Positions 23,703-32,258 of a stretch of DNA of 34,451 nt are shown in pieces. The first letter of the stretch is position 1, and each line of letters opens with the position of its first letter. Under the pieces are notes generated by a model. That model worked only from the letters and a program-made list of their open reading frames with translations. It was not told the origin of the DNA and searched no databases. A program made the position numbers and the translations under genes. Source of the DNA: Candidatus Omnitrophota bacterium (GTDB lineage: Bacteria > Omnitrophota > Gorgyraeia > Velamenicoccales > Velamenicoccaceae). The stretch spans positions 1 to 34,451 of the forward strand of contig DMEU01000027.1 in NCBI GenBank assembly GCA_003451585.1, in the 5' to 3' direction.

Positions 23703-24823
23703 ATGACTTAGAAGCCCTTGTCTTGCTTAATGCCGTTGACGCCATCGGCAGCGTGCGCATAAAAAAACTGCTGCAGGCGTTCGGGAGGCCGAAGGATGTC
23801 TTTAAGGCGACGCCGCATGAGTGGACTAGAGCTGCCGGGCTGACGCCGGTCATGGTACGGCGCGTACTTGAAACCATCAAGAGTTTTAATGTCGATGCGG
23901 AGATCAGAGAGGCCGGCCATCATGGCATTAAGATCCTGACGGTCTATGATAATGATTATCCAGGGATCTTAAAAGAAGTATATGACCCTCCTGTCGTCTT
24001 ATACGTTAAAGGTAGTTTTGACCCTTGTGATCAGAACGCGATAGGTATTGTTGGTTCGCGCGGCGCTTCTTTTTACGGCCTGTCCTGCGCAAGGGAGTTC
24101 TCTTCATTTTTGTCCCGCGCAGGCCTTACCATTGTTTCCGGTATGGCCCGAGGCATAGATACAGCAGCACACAGGGCGGCGCTCGATAGCGGGGGGCGTA
24201 CCATCGCGGTCTTAGGCAGCGGCCTTTTGGATGTTTACCCTCCGGAAAACGAGTTGTTATTTGAAGAGATATCCAGGAATGGCGCGGCTATATCCGAATT
24301 TCCTTTGCATACGCCGCCGCGCGCCCAGAACTTTCCTGTGCGCAACCGTATTATCAGCGGCCTTTGCAGAGGCGTCCTTGTGGTGGAGGCGTCGCTTAAG
24401 AGCGGCGCGTTGATCACGGCGCGTTTCGCGCTTGAGCAGGGCAGGGAGGTCTTTGCTGTTCCGGGTAAAGTCTCTTCAGAGACTTCCTTGGGGGCCAATG
24501 ACCTCATCAAACAAGGCGCGAAGATGGCGACAGTGCCGCAGGAGATATTAAATGACCTGCGTTTTAATTTTATAATACCATCGGCCGGAGAATTAGGGGG
24601 CGAACCGGCTTTTTTGGATGCGGCAGCAGCCCCGGCTTGCGGCTTGAATCCAAGCGAGGCTAAAGTCCTTAAGGCCTTAAGCGACGAGCCGGCCTCTGTC
24701 GATGATATTTCTTCTCATACGGGATTAGGTGTCCCGGATCTTCTTTCTGTCTTGATGCACCTCGAATTGAAAAAAGCCGTCAAACAGCTCCCTGGGAAAA
24801 ACTTCGTTAAAACCACAAACTAA
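23684..24823 (+). CDS. dprA: DNA-processing protein DprA (Smf)
   Basis: A 379-aa protein that loads RecA on incoming single-stranded DNA during transformation. An N-terminal helical region (about 1-65, NAVDAIGSVRIKKLL) precedes the Rossmann-like DprA core: NDYPGILKEVYDPP, IGIVGSRGASFYG, SGMARGIDTAAHRAAL, AVLGSGLLDVYPPEN and FPVRNRIISGLCRGVLVVEA with GALITARFALEQGR. The C-terminal winged-helix (about 310-379) is present. ATG 23684 has AGAGG nearby; ATG 23699 forms an ATGA overlap with the aroK stop and is also possible. It is followed by topA after 8 nt, the common dprA-topA-xer order. Confidence 0.96.
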   Translation: MPQAEMNDLEALVLLNAVDAIGSVRIKKLLQAFGRPKDVFKATPHEWTRAAGLTPVMVRRVLETIKSFNVDAEIREAGHHGIKILTVYDNDYPGILKEVYDPPVVLYVKGSFDPCDQNAIGIVGSRGASFYGLSCAREFSSFLSRAGLTIVSGMARGIDTAAHRAALDSGGRTIAVLGSGLLDVYPPENELLFEEISRNGAAISEFPLHTPPRAQNFPVRNRIISGLCRGVLVVEASLKSGALITARFALEQGREVFAVPGKVSSETSLGANDLIKQGAKMATVPQEILNDLRFNFIIPSAGELGGEPAFLDAAAAPACGLNPSEAKVLKALSDEPASVDDISSHTGLGVPDLLSVLMHLELKKAVKQLPGKNFVKTTN

Positions 24824-24831
24824 GGATAGAT

Positions 24832-26862
24832 ATGCCTACAAAATCTCTTGTGATCGTGGAATCGCCCGCAAAAGCCAGGACGATATCCAAATTTTTGGGA
24901 AAAAGTTTCTCTGTTGTTTCATCAATGGGGCATATCGTAGACCTCCCGGCCAAAAAACTCGGCATAGAAGTAGAGAATAATTACAAGGCTGATCTCGTAG
25001 TAATAACGGGTAAGAAGAAATTACTGGCGGAATTGCGCAAGCATGCAAAAGGAGCGGATTCTATTTACTTTGCGACAGACCCTGACCGTGAAGGCGAAGC
25101 CATAGGTTGGAATTTAAAAGAGTGGATGAAGTTAAAAGACCAGGCTGTGTATCGTGTGGAGTTCCACGAGATCACAAAGAGCGCCATAGAGGCGGCTTTT
25201 AAAATGCCCCGTAAATTCGATGAAGACAAGATCAGGGCGCAGCAGGCAAGGCGCATATTAGACAGGCTTGTGGGATATTTTTTAAGCCCCCTGCTTTGGC
25301 GTAAGGTAACGCGGGGTTTAAGCGCCGGCCGCGTGCAGTCCGTGGCCCTGCGGCTTATCGTGGACAGGGAGAAAGAGATCCAGGCCTTCGTGCCTTCTGA
25401 ATACTGGAGTATTGAAGCTCAATTGAAGAAAAAGGAAGGCCAGCCCAAGGATGAAAAGGCGGTATTTACGGCTGTATTGGATAAGATCGACAACGAGAAG
25501 GCCGGGATAACCGGTGGTGAAACAGCCTCAAAGATCATCGCAGATATAGGGGGTAAGGATTTTATTATTACGGCTATCGAGAAGAATATCAGGAATAAAA
25601 ATCCACAGGCCCCTTTCATTACGAGTTCACTTCAGCAGGAAGCTTTTAATAAATTACGTTTCAGCCCGACAAAGACGATGTTCATAGCCCAGCAGCTTTA
25701 CGAGGGCATTGAGGTGGGGCAGGAGGGGCCTGTCGGGCTTATCACTTATATGAGGACGGATTCTACAAATGTTGCACAAAGCGCTATCGCTGAAGTCCGT
25801 TCTTTTATAGAAAAAGACCTAGGGAAGGAATACCTGCCTGAAAGTCCCAGGATATATAAATCCAAAAAGCTTGCGCAGGAAGCCCACGAGGCCATACGGC
25901 CTACGCAGGTTGGGCGTTCTCCGCAGGAGGCGTCTGGATTTCTGACCCCGGAGCAGGCTAAACTTTACGAGCTTATCTGGAAAAGGTTTGTGGCCAGCCA
26001 AATGAACCCCGCGCAGATAGAGCAGACGGGTATAACGATCGCGTGCGGGAAGTATCTCTTTCGCGCTACCGGCAGTACCATCGTTTTCCCGGGTTTCACC
26101 GCCCTTTATAAAATAGATGAAGAAGAGCAGGAGGATGACAAAAAAAAGAACAGGCTGCCTATCTTAGAGAACGGCGAGGCCCTGGCCCTGGTGGAGCTTA
26201 TGCCCGGGCAGCACTTTACCAAGCCCCCGGCGAGGTTCTCGGAAGCCTCTCTTATCAAGGCGCTTGAAGAAGACGGGGTCGGCCGGCCCAGCACATACGC
26301 GCCTATCATATCGACCATAGTCAACCGTGATTACGCGCGCCGTGAAAAAGGATACCTTATGCCGACAGACCTTGGGGTCAAGGTCAGCGAGCTTCTGGTG
26401 GAATATTTTCCTCAGGTAATGGATATAACTTTTACCGCGCATATGGAAGATGAATTGGACTTGGTCGAGGAAGGAAAGGTGGATTGGGTCAACATACTAA
26501 ATGAGTTCTACGGCCCTTTCAAGGAAAAACTCGATTATGCCTCTGCCAATATTAAGAAAGAAGTCATCTATTCAGATGAGATCTGCAGCCTCTGCGGCAA
26601 GCCCATGGTCATAAAGTGGGGCCGCAAAGGAAAATTTTTAAGCTGTTCCGACTATCCTACGTGCAAGAACGCGAAATCCATTACAAGCGGGGTAAAGTGC
26701 CCTGCCGAAGGCTGTGGCGGAGACCTGATACTGAGGCGTTCTTATCGCGGCCGGTCTTTCTACGGCTGCAGTAATTACCCCAAGTGCACATTTACATCCC
26801 GCGAATTGCCGAGTGAAGAGACGAAATCTGAGGCTGGAAGCGAACAAAAAAACGAGCCATAG
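24832..26862 (+). CDS. topA: DNA topoisomerase I (type IA)
   Basis: A 676-aa enzyme that relaxes negative supercoils. The N-terminal Toprim domain has LVIVESPAKARTISKFLG and YFATDPDREGEAIGW. The catalytic Tyr306 is in LITYMRTDSTNVA. Core motifs HEAIRPT and EDGVGRPSTYAPI are present. Two C-terminal C4 zinc ribbons follow: CSLCGKP with CSDYPTC, and CPAEGCGG with CSNYPKC. Bacterial TopA often has three or more such ribbons, so this is a compact version. AAGGA lies shortly before ATG. Confidence 0.97.
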   Translation: MPTKSLVIVESPAKARTISKFLGKSFSVVSSMGHIVDLPAKKLGIEVENNYKADLVVITGKKKLLAELRKHAKGADSIYFATDPDREGEAIGWNLKEWMKLKDQAVYRVEFHEITKSAIEAAFKMPRKFDEDKIRAQQARRILDRLVGYFLSPLLWRKVTRGLSAGRVQSVALRLIVDREKEIQAFVPSEYWSIEAQLKKKEGQPKDEKAVFTAVLDKIDNEKAGITGGETASKIIADIGGKDFIITAIEKNIRNKNPQAPFITSSLQQEAFNKLRFSPTKTMFIAQQLYEGIEVGQEGPVGLITYMRTDSTNVAQSAIAEVRSFIEKDLGKEYLPESPRIYKSKKLAQEAHEAIRPTQVGRSPQEASGFLTPEQAKLYELIWKRFVASQMNPAQIEQTGITIACGKYLFRATGSTIVFPGFTALYKIDEEEQEDDKKKNRLPILENGEALALVELMPGQHFTKPPARFSEASLIKALEEDGVGRPSTYAPIISTIVNRDYARREKGYLMPTDLGVKVSELLVEYFPQVMDITFTAHMEDELDLVEEGKVDWVNILNEFYGPFKEKLDYASANIKKEVIYSDEICSLCGKPMVIKWGRKGKFLSCSDYPTCKNAKSITSGVKCPAEGCGGDLILRRSYRGRSFYGCSNYPKCTFTSRELPSEETKSEAGSEQKNEP

Positions 26863-26919
26863 TTTTTGGCAGGACCCATTGTCATTCGCGACGCAAAGAA
26901 AACAAGCTGACTAATTTTT

Positions 26920-27780
26920 ATGGAACGGCATATCGAGAAGTTTTTAAGGTATTTAGAGATAGAGAGGAATGCCTCCGCGCATACCATCTTGAATTACAGG
27001 CTGGATTTGGAGGAGTTCAGGGATTTTTTAAAAGATATCGGGATCGAAAAGGTGGATTACCTTTTTGTGCGTAAATACCTGGCGCACTTAAAAGAGAGGG
27101 ACCTTGCGGTCCGTAGTGTTTCAAGAAAACTTTCTTCCCTGAGGAGTTTTTTTAAGTTCCTTATCAAGGATGGGTTGCTTAAAGTCAATCCTACGGATGC
27201 GATCGTTTCGCCTAAGCGGGAAAAACCTCTGCCAAAATTCCTGACGGAAGAAGACGCGGCGAAACTAGTGGATGCGCCTGACACGAGCACGCTTAAAGGG
27301 TTGCGCGACAGGGCGATACTCGAATCTCTCTATTCAACCGGCATGCGCGTCTCGGAACTTGTAGCTTTAAAAGAGGATGACGTGGATTTTATCGGCGGTG
27401 TGGTCAAGGTTTTAGGAAAAGGTAAAAAAGAGAGGATGCTGCCGATAGGGGACAGGGCTTTGCGTGCGATACGCAATTATCTTGGGAAGAGGGCGATGGA
27501 TGCGCGCGTTATATTCTTGAATAAGAATAAAAAGCCTCTGGGTGTGCGTGGTTTGCGCAAAATGCTGGATGGTTATATAGTCAAGATCAGCTTGAAAGAA
27601 CATATCTCGCCGCATACGCTGCGGCACTCATTCGCGACACACCTATTGAACCGCGGGGCTGACTTGCGCAGCGTTCAGGAGCTTTTGGGCCACGCGAATC
27701 TTTCCACGACGCAGATATATACGCATTTGACTACCGAGAAGCTGAAGTCTGTTTATGAGAAGGCGCATCCTCGCGCGTGA
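26920..27780 (+). CDS. xerC: Tyrosine recombinase XerC/XerD
   Basis: A 286-aa site-specific recombinase of the dimer-resolution type. The N-terminal SAM-like core-binding domain spans about 1-90 (MERHIEKFLRYLEIERNAS). The catalytic domain has Arg143 (STGMRVSELVAL), Lys near 168 (GKGKKERMLP), His232 and Arg235 (HTLRHSFATHLL), His258 (LLGHANLSTTQ) and nucleophile Tyr267 (IYTHL). The full set is intact. Length and the topA neighbour fit chromosomal Xer rather than a phage integrase. XerC versus XerD is not separable here; the symbol is by genomic context. It is relevant as the only integrase-type enzyme in the window. Confidence 0.92.
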   Translation: MERHIEKFLRYLEIERNASAHTILNYRLDLEEFRDFLKDIGIEKVDYLFVRKYLAHLKERDLAVRSVSRKLSSLRSFFKFLIKDGLLKVNPTDAIVSPKREKPLPKFLTEEDAAKLVDAPDTSTLKGLRDRAILESLYSTGMRVSELVALKEDDVDFIGGVVKVLGKGKKERMLPIGDRALRAIRNYLGKRAMDARVIFLNKNKKPLGVRGLRKMLDGYIVKISLKEHISPHTLRHSFATHLLNRGADLRSVQELLGHANLSTTQIYTHLTTEKLKSVYEKAHPRA

Positions 27781-27865
27781 AAGACACGAGGTCGCAAGAG
27801 CACAAGCAGTTATTGGTGATTGGGCAACGGCAACGAAGCCGGTTTGGGTAACGTAGTTAGGCGGT

Positions 27866-27947
27866 GTGATTTTATCCCGGATTTTGCAATGGAAATCCAA
27901 TCGGGATCACCCCGACAAGCACATTTAAATCCAAAGGGATTTAAATG
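27866..27947. repeat. Two palindromes in the xer-waaA gap
   Basis: In the 186-bp non-coding gap, 27866-27910 folds as a long interrupted hairpin: GTGAT...ATCAC outside, ATCCCG...CGGGAT next, GGATTT...AAATCC inside. Fifteen bases later CATTTAAATCC (27922-27932) and GGATTTAAATG (27937-27947) form a perfect 11-bp stem with loop AAAG. Neither is followed by a T-run, so they are not classical terminators. The remainder, 27781-27865, shows no gene. Confidence 0.75.
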
Positions 27948-27966
27948 GTCAGCAAATTTGTGACTA

Positions 27967-29256
27967 ATGATTATGATATATTTCTTATACGACATATTGC
28001 TATTTTTAGCTTATCTGGCCTATTTGCCTGTTTATGCCCTGCGGGGCCGGGTACACGCGGATATATTGACGCGCCTGGGTTTTATCAAACACGGCATTTT
28101 TGACGGAGTCCGCGGCGGAGATGTTGTCTGGATACATGCGGTAAGCGTTGGCGAGGCGCGTGCCGCAGAGTCCCTGATCCGCCTGATCCGCTCATCTTGG
28201 CCCAAGAAGCGGATAGTGGTATCGACCGTTACCCCTACGGGCCATGCGATCGTAAGAAAGATCTTAAAAGATGACGAAGTGGCTTTTTATGCGCCGCTGG
28301 ATGTTTCTTTCATTGTCAGCTCCTATCTTAAAGAGATAAGGCCGAGCCTGCTCATAATAATGGAAACAGAGATATGGCCGAACTTGATCCGGTTAACCAA
28401 GACCAGCGGCGCCGCGGTCGTGGTGGTCAATGGCCGCATTTCAGACCGTTCTTTTAAAAGATACGGCCGTATGAAGAGATTTTTGAAGGCCACGCTTGAG
28501 AAGATCGACCTATTCTGCATGCAGACAGCCGAGGCCGCTGACAGGATCATAATACTTGGCGCGCAAAAGAATAAAGTGAAGGTTACAGGCAACATCAAAT
28601 TCGATATCTCAGCGGATTTTGGCGAGCCTCCGGCATTGCAGGCGCTCAAGGATATATTGAAGGGGGCAGTATTCATGATCGCAGGCAGCACTCACGAGAA
28701 CGAGGAGGAAGGAATCATTGAGATATATAAATCGTTGAGGAAGGATTTCCCGAGCTTGAGATTGCTTATAGCCCCAAGGCATATAGAGCGCGTGGATAAG
28801 ATACGGCGCATAGTAAGGTTACAGGGTATGGAGGCTGTGAATATCTCGCGCCTTTCCGTTAGTGCCGCATCCGTACCGGCCATATCATCGGCGCAGGTGC
28901 TTATACTTGATTCCGTGGGTGATTTAAATGCTTTCTACAGCCTTTGCGATGTTGCTTATGTGGGCGGAAGCCTTGTCCCGCGAGGGGGGCATAATCCTAT
29001 CGAACCGGCGCTTTTCGGAAAAGCCATAGTGTTCGGCAGATATATGGATAATTTCAGGGAGATAAGGGATATCTTTATCAAGGAAAAAGCCGCGATACAA
29101 GTCGAGAGTTTTCAGTCGCTTGAATATGAGCTCAGAAGGCTTTTGGCCAGTCCTGCTGACAGAAGGGCACTGGGTGATAATGCTAAAGGCCTGATCGACC
29201 GCAATCGCGGGGCGGCATCACGCGCATTCGAAGTAATACGGGGGATCTTAGCGTAG
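27967..29256 (+). CDS. waaA: 3-deoxy-D-manno-octulosonic acid (Kdo) transferase
   Basis: A 429-aa GT30 glycosyltransferase that attaches Kdo to lipid A precursor at the inner membrane. The N-terminal membrane-associated helix (MIYFLYDILLFLAYLAYLPV) is followed by the catalytic glutamate in WIHAVSVGEARAAESL (Glu63). Further motifs are TVTPTGHAIVRKI, IMETEIWPNLI, VNGRISDRSFKRY, GNIKFDI, AGSTHENEEEGI, APRHIERV and GGSLVPRGGHNPIEPA. Length is normal. ATG 27967 or ATG 27973 could be used; no good Shine-Dalgarno is visible. The first of four envelope genes. Confidence 0.96.
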   Translation: MIMIYFLYDILLFLAYLAYLPVYALRGRVHADILTRLGFIKHGIFDGVRGGDVVWIHAVSVGEARAAESLIRLIRSSWPKKRIVVSTVTPTGHAIVRKILKDDEVAFYAPLDVSFIVSSYLKEIRPSLLIIMETEIWPNLIRLTKTSGAAVVVVNGRISDRSFKRYGRMKRFLKATLEKIDLFCMQTAEAADRIIILGAQKNKVKVTGNIKFDISADFGEPPALQALKDILKGAVFMIAGSTHENEEEGIIEIYKSLRKDFPSLRLLIAPRHIERVDKIRRIVRLQGMEAVNISRLSVSAASVPAISSAQVLILDSVGDLNAFYSLCDVAYVGGSLVPRGGHNPIEPALFGKAIVFGRYMDNFREIRDIFIKEKAAIQVESFQSLEYELRRLLASPADRRALGDNAKGLIDRNRGAASRAFEVIRGILA

Positions 29257-29272
29257 GTATTTTTATCAAGAT

Positions 29273-30361
29273 ATGAAGGGATTAAAAGCGGTTTATACCC
29301 GGAATCAATTGACGGCCACATATTTTATATTATGGCCCGTCCTTTTCGTTTTTAGTTTTTTTTATCTGCTTATAATAATTTTTCTTAAAACCCTTTACCA
29401 AAGGCATATCCTGGCATCTTATCGTCCCAATGCAAAAGTCATAAGCGTGGGCAACATTACATTGGGAGGCAGCGGAAAGACACCACTGGTCGAATACCTG
29501 GCCCTTTATCTGCACGCGAGGGGCCGCCGCACGGCTGTCCTTCTGCGCGGCTATAAAAAACCCGGCCATGGTCCAGGTATAGGCTTCTCCGATTATTACT
29601 CTTTAGGCGACGAGGCTTGTATGCTCAAGCTTTCTTTAAAAGAAAACGCGGTCGTTGTGAGCGGTAAGGACCGTGTCAGGGCCGCTGTCGGCATCGATGA
29701 AGAAGGGCGGATAGACACTATAATCTTAGATGACGGATTTCAGCATTGGCGCTTAAAGAGGGACCTGGATGTGGCTGTGGTAGACGCCACAAACCCGTTC
29801 GGCAACGGGTGTGTTCTGCCGTTGGGGCCTTTGCGTGAAAGTATAGCTAGCCTGGCCCGCGCGCAGGTCATCTGCTTAGCCAGGGCCAACGAAGTGCCTC
29901 CCGCGGCCGCGCGCAAGCTTGAGGAGCGCCTTAGGAAATTAAACCACGCCGCGTTATTTATCAAGGCTATCCATGAGCCGGAATTCATCTACGATGCTGT
30001 TTCCGGCCTAAGGTCCGCGTTAGATCATCTGAAAGGTAAAAAGGTGGGTTTGTTGTGCGCTATAGCCAACCCCGGTTCTTTTTTGGATGCCGTAGAGAGG
30101 TGCGGCGCGGAGGTGGTGGCTAAAACTTTTTTTGACGATCACCATGAATATTCCGGCCGCGAGCTTTCGGATGTTATGCGTAAGTCGCTGGATGCCGGCG
30201 CGCGCGCGGTCGTTACAACGCAAAAAGATATCGTGAAGTTTGCCGGCTGGCTTTGCCGCCAGGATGCCGGTATCGAGGTATTCGTTTTGAAGGTCTCTTT
30301 AAAGATAGTCGAAGGAGAGGAAGCTTTTGATGAGCGGCTACATTCTTTATATAGCGCTTAA
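29273..30361 (+). CDS. lpxK: Tetraacyldisaccharide 4'-kinase
   Basis: A 362-aa membrane-anchored P-loop kinase that phosphorylates the 4' position of the lipid A disaccharide. An N-terminal transmembrane helix (about 17-39) precedes VISVGNITLGGSGKTPLVEYL, with Walker A at 65-70. Then come TAVLLRGYKK, GDEACMLKLSL, IILDDGFQHWRLKRDLDVAVVDA and PLGPLRESIASLARA. Length is typical. The 3' end overlaps the following acyltransferase gene by 32 nt. Confidence 0.96.
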   Translation: MKGLKAVYTRNQLTATYFILWPVLFVFSFFYLLIIIFLKTLYQRHILASYRPNAKVISVGNITLGGSGKTPLVEYLALYLHARGRRTAVLLRGYKKPGHGPGIGFSDYYSLGDEACMLKLSLKENAVVVSGKDRVRAAVGIDEEGRIDTIILDDGFQHWRLKRDLDVAVVDATNPFGNGCVLPLGPLRESIASLARAQVICLARANEVPPAAARKLEERLRKLNHAALFIKAIHEPEFIYDAVSGLRSALDHLKGKKVGLLCAIANPGSFLDAVERCGAEVVAKTFFDDHHEYSGRELSDVMRKSLDAGARAVVTTQKDIVKFAGWLCRQDAGIEVFVLKVSLKIVEGEEAFDERLHSLYSA

Positions 30362-32258
30362 ATTCGCCATCGTTATCATGGGTCTGGCTCCGGTGGAGGC
30401 GTGGCTTTTTTTGGCAAGATGGTCCGGCCGGCTGTATTATTATTTTGCCGGTAAAAAGAACAGGAAGGCCTACGTTAATTTAAAGATCGCTTATCGAGAT
30501 ATGCCCGCGCATGAGCGCAAACGCATAATCAAGGCGATGTATATCAGGTTTGCGCAGAATCTTGTCGAGGCGATGAAACTTCCCTCGATGGATGAGGCTT
30601 ATATTAAAAAGCACGTGCGTATCGCCGATATGAAGGTGGTAGAGGACGCCAAAAAGGATAAACGCAGTGTCATCTTTCTTGGGTCCCATGCCGGGAGCTG
30701 GGAGCTTTCCAATGCGGCCTGTGCCGCATTGTTTTCTAAAGGCGCCTATGCGATGCTTGCGCAGCCCCAGGCCAGGCATAAAAAACTCGACGGCTATCTT
30801 AACGGTTTAAGGCGGCAAAAGGGGATACGCGTTATCCGCGTAGACGAGCTTAAGATCCTTATGCAGCATATGGCAGCCGGCAATGTCTTAGGCACTATAG
30901 CCGACCACGGAGGCCGGGACGGTATACCTGTTGAGTTCTTCGGTAAGCTTGCCATGACGCCGGTCGGAGGGGTGCGGCTTGCTAAAAAAATGGGGTCACA
31001 TATCATCCTTGCCTTTATGCGCCGCGTAAATGGGCCCTATCATGAGCTGCTATTGGAACCATATGAGCTTGTTTCAAGCGAAAACGCCGCAGATGACCTG
31101 AAGGCCAACCTGGAAAATATCAATAAGGTCTTTGAAGGTTGGATCAGGCGGTATCCACAGGAGTATCTTTGGTCCTATAAGCGTTGGAAATACTCGCCTC
31201 AGAAGGATGTCTTGGTGTTGAGCGACGGTAAGGCAGGGCATCTAAAGCAATCCATGGCGTGTATAGATATTCTGGGGGACCTGGGCATTACCGTAAAGAG
31301 CCATGTAGCAGAAGTCGGATATAAGGGCTGGATAGAGGCTAAAATTTTTATCCTCGTGAGCCGGTTCTTTGGCCGCCGTCTGGCTTTGCGTGCGCTGCCT
31401 TTCTGTATTAAACCGCAAAAATTCCGGGAAATAACATCCGGCGCCTACGATATAGTGGTATCCGCCGGTTCATCTCTAGCGGCTGTAAACGGGGCCGTAG
31501 CCTTTGAGAATAATGCCAACTCGATCGCGATCATGAAACCCGGTATAGAGCCTTTGTCGAGGTTCGACCTGGTAATTATCCCTAAGCATGACAAGCCGCC
31601 CCGTAGAAAGAATGTCATGGTCTTTACCGGCTCTTTGAACGCCGTTACCCCGCTTTCGATCAGTGATGATTTTCATAAACTCGCTGCCGTAAAACCGGAG
31701 CTAAAAAGATTTGATGGGTTCGATAAGCCGAAGATAGGGTTGCTGGTCGGAGGGGATTCAAAAAATTATACTATGACCGCCGAGATGATAGGTTTTTTAT
31801 CCTCTCAGGTAAAAAGGTTTTTGAGCGAAAGGCAGGGGGTTATTTTTGTGACTACGTCGCGCCGCACGCCGGAACGCGTCGTCAATGTGCTTGCCTCTGA
31901 TTTCAAGAAGGACCCTGCCTGCGGGCTATTTGTGTCAGCCTCTGAATTCAACCCGCCGGGTGCAGTCGGCGGGATATTCTATTTGAGTGATTGTATAATT
32001 GTCAGCGGAGAAAGTATTTCCATGGTCTCTGAGGCGGCGGCAAGCGGCAGGCACGTCGTGGTCTTTCAACCGCATTGCGACAATAAAGATAACAAGGTGA
32101 AAAGATTCTTGAACTCGTTGGCAGAGGAAGGGGCCATACATCTGGTCAAATTGAACGAGGTCTACGATAAGCTGGCCTTTCTTGCCGACCGTAATCCCGA
32201 AGTCAGGCCTATTGAAACACGTAGGCTCGTATTGGAAGGCTTAAAGAGAATAATATGA
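30330..32258 (+). CDS. Fusion: LpxL/HtrB-type lipid A acyltransferase + ELM1-like (DUF1022) glycosyltransferase-fold domain
   Basis: A 642-aa two-domain protein. Residues 1-290 are a lysophospholipid/lipid A acyltransferase: N-terminal hydrophobic helix, then the catalytic HX4E motif HAGSWE (His120, Glu125), IADHGGRDGIPVEFFGK and WSYKRWKY, so it should acylate Kdo-lipid A. Residues 292-642 resemble the ELM1 family (Mito_fiss_Elm1, DUF1022), which has a GT-B-like fold and no established bacterial function: VLVLSDGKAGHLKQSMA, AGSSLAAVNGAVAFE, IIPKHDKP, FTGSLNAVTP, GLLVGGDSKNYTM, TTSRRTPERVVNVL, VSGESISMVSEAAASGRHV. ATG 30330 is nine bases after GGAGAGG. It overlaps lpxK by 32 nt and the next gene by 4 (ATGA). 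The fusion suggests coupled acylation and sugar transfer. Confidence 0.88.
   Translation: MSGYILYIALKFAIVIMGLAPVEAWLFLARWSGRLYYYFAGKKNRKAYVNLKIAYRDMPAHERKRIIKAMYIRFAQNLVEAMKLPSMDEAYIKKHVRIADMKVVEDAKKDKRSVIFLGSHAGSWELSNAACAALFSKGAYAMLAQPQARHKKLDGYLNGLRRQKGIRVIRVDELKILMQHMAAGNVLGTIADHGGRDGIPVEFFGKLAMTPVGGVRLAKKMGSHIILAFMRRVNGPYHELLLEPYELVSSENAADDLKANLENINKVFEGWIRRYPQEYLWSYKRWKYSPQKDVLVLSDGKAGHLKQSMACIDILGDLGITVKSHVAEVGYKGWIEAKIFILVSRFFGRRLALRALPFCIKPQKFREITSGAYDIVVSAGSSLAAVNGAVAFENNANSIAIMKPGIEPLSRFDLVIIPKHDKPPRRKNVMVFTGSLNAVTPLSISDDFHKLAAVKPELKRFDGFDKPKIGLLVGGDSKNYTMTAEMIGFLSSQVKRFLSERQGVIFVTTSRRTPERVVNVLASDFKKDPACGLFVSASEFNPPGAVGGIFYLSDCIIVSGESISMVSEAAASGRHVVVFQPHCDNKDNKVKRFLNSLAEEGAIHLVKLNEVYDKLAFLADRNPEVRPIETRRLVLEGLKRII

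Noticed and set aside
26920..27780. Phage-type integrase that could explain the tRNA-Gly duplication
   Set aside because: The protein has the length, sequence and dprA-topA context of chromosomal XerC/D and lies 24 kb from the tRNA; it could act in trans but is not a linked integrase.
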